In this document: piece by piece, positions 63,558 to 64,000 of the stretch | Position numbering within the stretch: position 1 is the first letter of the stretch | How the letters are laid out: each line of letters starts with the position of its first letter | Assembly: GCA_029263455.1 (NCBI GenBank) | Contig: JAJCXM010000026.1 | Location: 1 to 64,000 of the forward strand | Direction: 5' to 3' | Source of the DNA: Holophagae bacterium | GTDB taxonomy: Bacteria; Acidobacteriota; Holophagae; Acanthopleuribacterales; Acanthopleuribacteraceae | Length of the DNA: 64,000 nt | Notes under the pieces: generated by a model | The model's database searches: none | What the model was told of the DNA's origin: nothing | What the model saw: the letters and a program-made list of their open reading frames with translations, nothing else | Made by a program: the position numbers and the translations under genes

Positions 63558-64000
63558 ATGCATGTTGTTTTAGCTTATTCGGGAGGTTTGGATACCTCGA
63601 CTGCCATTCCCTGGCTTAAACATCAGCGCGGTGCCGATAAGGTAACGGCTGTTTTGGTTGATGTGGGACAAGACGAAGATTTGTTGGCAGCTCAAGCACG
63701 CGGTTATGCCCTGGGTGCAGATAACGTACGCATTGTCTCCAAAACTGAAGCCATGGTTCAGCAAGGCATCGCACCCATGTTGAAGGTGGGTGCATTTTAT
63801 GAGGGTAGCTATTTATTGGGTACAGCCATCGCGCGCCCATTCATTGCCGATGCCTTGATTGAAGTAGCGCTTGAATGTGGCGCACAGGCCATTTGTCACG
63901 GCGCGACCGGTAAAGGCAACGACTATTTGCGCTTCGAACAACGCATTCGACAGCAAGCGCCAGGCCTGGAAATCATCGCTCCTTGGCGTGAATGGGACTT
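63558..64000 (+). CDS. argG: Argininosuccinate synthase, 5' part
   Basis: 147 codons visible; the gene continues past the right edge. ArgG joins citrulline and aspartate using ATP. AYSGGLDTS at residues 6-14 is the PP-loop; LVDVGQDED, YLLGTAIARPFIADAL and CHGATGKGNDYLRFE are standard family motifs. The ATG at 63558 has TGGAGG six bases upstream. Divergent from argR, so probably repressed by arginine. Confidence 0.97.
   Translation, partial: MHVVLAYSGGLDTSTAIPWLKHQRGADKVTAVLVDVGQDEDLLAAQARGYALGADNVRIVSKTEAMVQQGIAPMLKVGAFYEGSYLLGTAIARPFIADALIEVALECGAQAICHGATGKGNDYLRFEQRIRQQAPGLEIIAPWREWD

Overview
The window reads as a Gram-negative bacterial chromosome segment of roughly even base composition with few long gaps. 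An outer-membrane bacterium is suggested by PlsB, many Sec-type signal peptides, a predicted MsrAB lipoprotein and DUF3857/transglutaminase proteins. A bifunctional IspDF, MutS2, a DivIVA-like protein, ArgR and secreted beta-helix proteins with dockerin-like tails do not look like a typical enteric gammaproteobacterium. An Acidobacteriota-like or other deep-branching lineage is possible, but I cannot place the phylum from this sequence alone.

Layout: (1) 1-4,300 is an accessory patch: a partial REP-associated tyrosine transposase, a complete insertion sequence with TG...CA inverted repeats that abuts a RES-domain gene remnant, and a VapBC/FitAB-type toxin-antitoxin pair with a clear promoter. 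(2) 4,300-28,750 holds mostly secreted, regulatory and metabolic genes in short units: an 1,840-residue secreted lipase-like/beta-propeller/Calx-beta/LRR protein, a lipoprotein MsrAB, a LamG-like secreted protein, an AraC regulator, a nitrilase plus deformylase-like pair, an RNase II-like exonuclease, a PQQ-propeller/esterase fusion, a divergent HxlR regulator and acyl-CoA dehydrogenase pair, a beta-helix protein and a REC-PAS-GGDEF-EAL protein with a degenerate GGDEF site. (3) 28,750-33,700 is a minus-strand housekeeping block: ychF, then hutI-divIVA-yggT-yggS-zinc-ribbon protein, then a CAU-anticodon tRNA with its own promoter and terminator. (4) 33,750-49,543 runs on the plus strand: rnhB, two giant tandem DUF3857/transglutaminase paralogues (the second has lost its catalytic Cys and His), pepQ, thrS, ispDF and plsB. 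(5) 49,592-60,260 is a complete type I-C CRISPR-Cas locus: 38 repeats (37 identical plus one decayed terminal repeat) with the leader next to cas2, and cas3-cas5c-cas8c-cas7-cas4-cas1-cas2 transcribed leftwards towards the array. A strong internal Shine-Dalgarno and ATG inside cas8c predict a separately translated Cas11c. (6) 60,636-64,000 has mutS2, argR and the start of argG.

The most informative signal beyond standard annotation is in the array. Two neighbouring spacer pairs (spacers 18/19 and 22/23) are diverged versions of each other in the same register. Nearly all their differences fall at one codon position and are synonymous, so each pair keeps a peptide (IIAQIQSII and LIAHAASSSI). 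The simplest reading is repeated sampling of the same protein-coding site from related but diverged invaders. Other points worth following are the intact/dead transglutaminase pair, a hairpin covering the ispDF ribosome-binding site, a 1-Cys MsrB domain, and the zinc-ribbon gene whose start lies just past the tRNA terminator.
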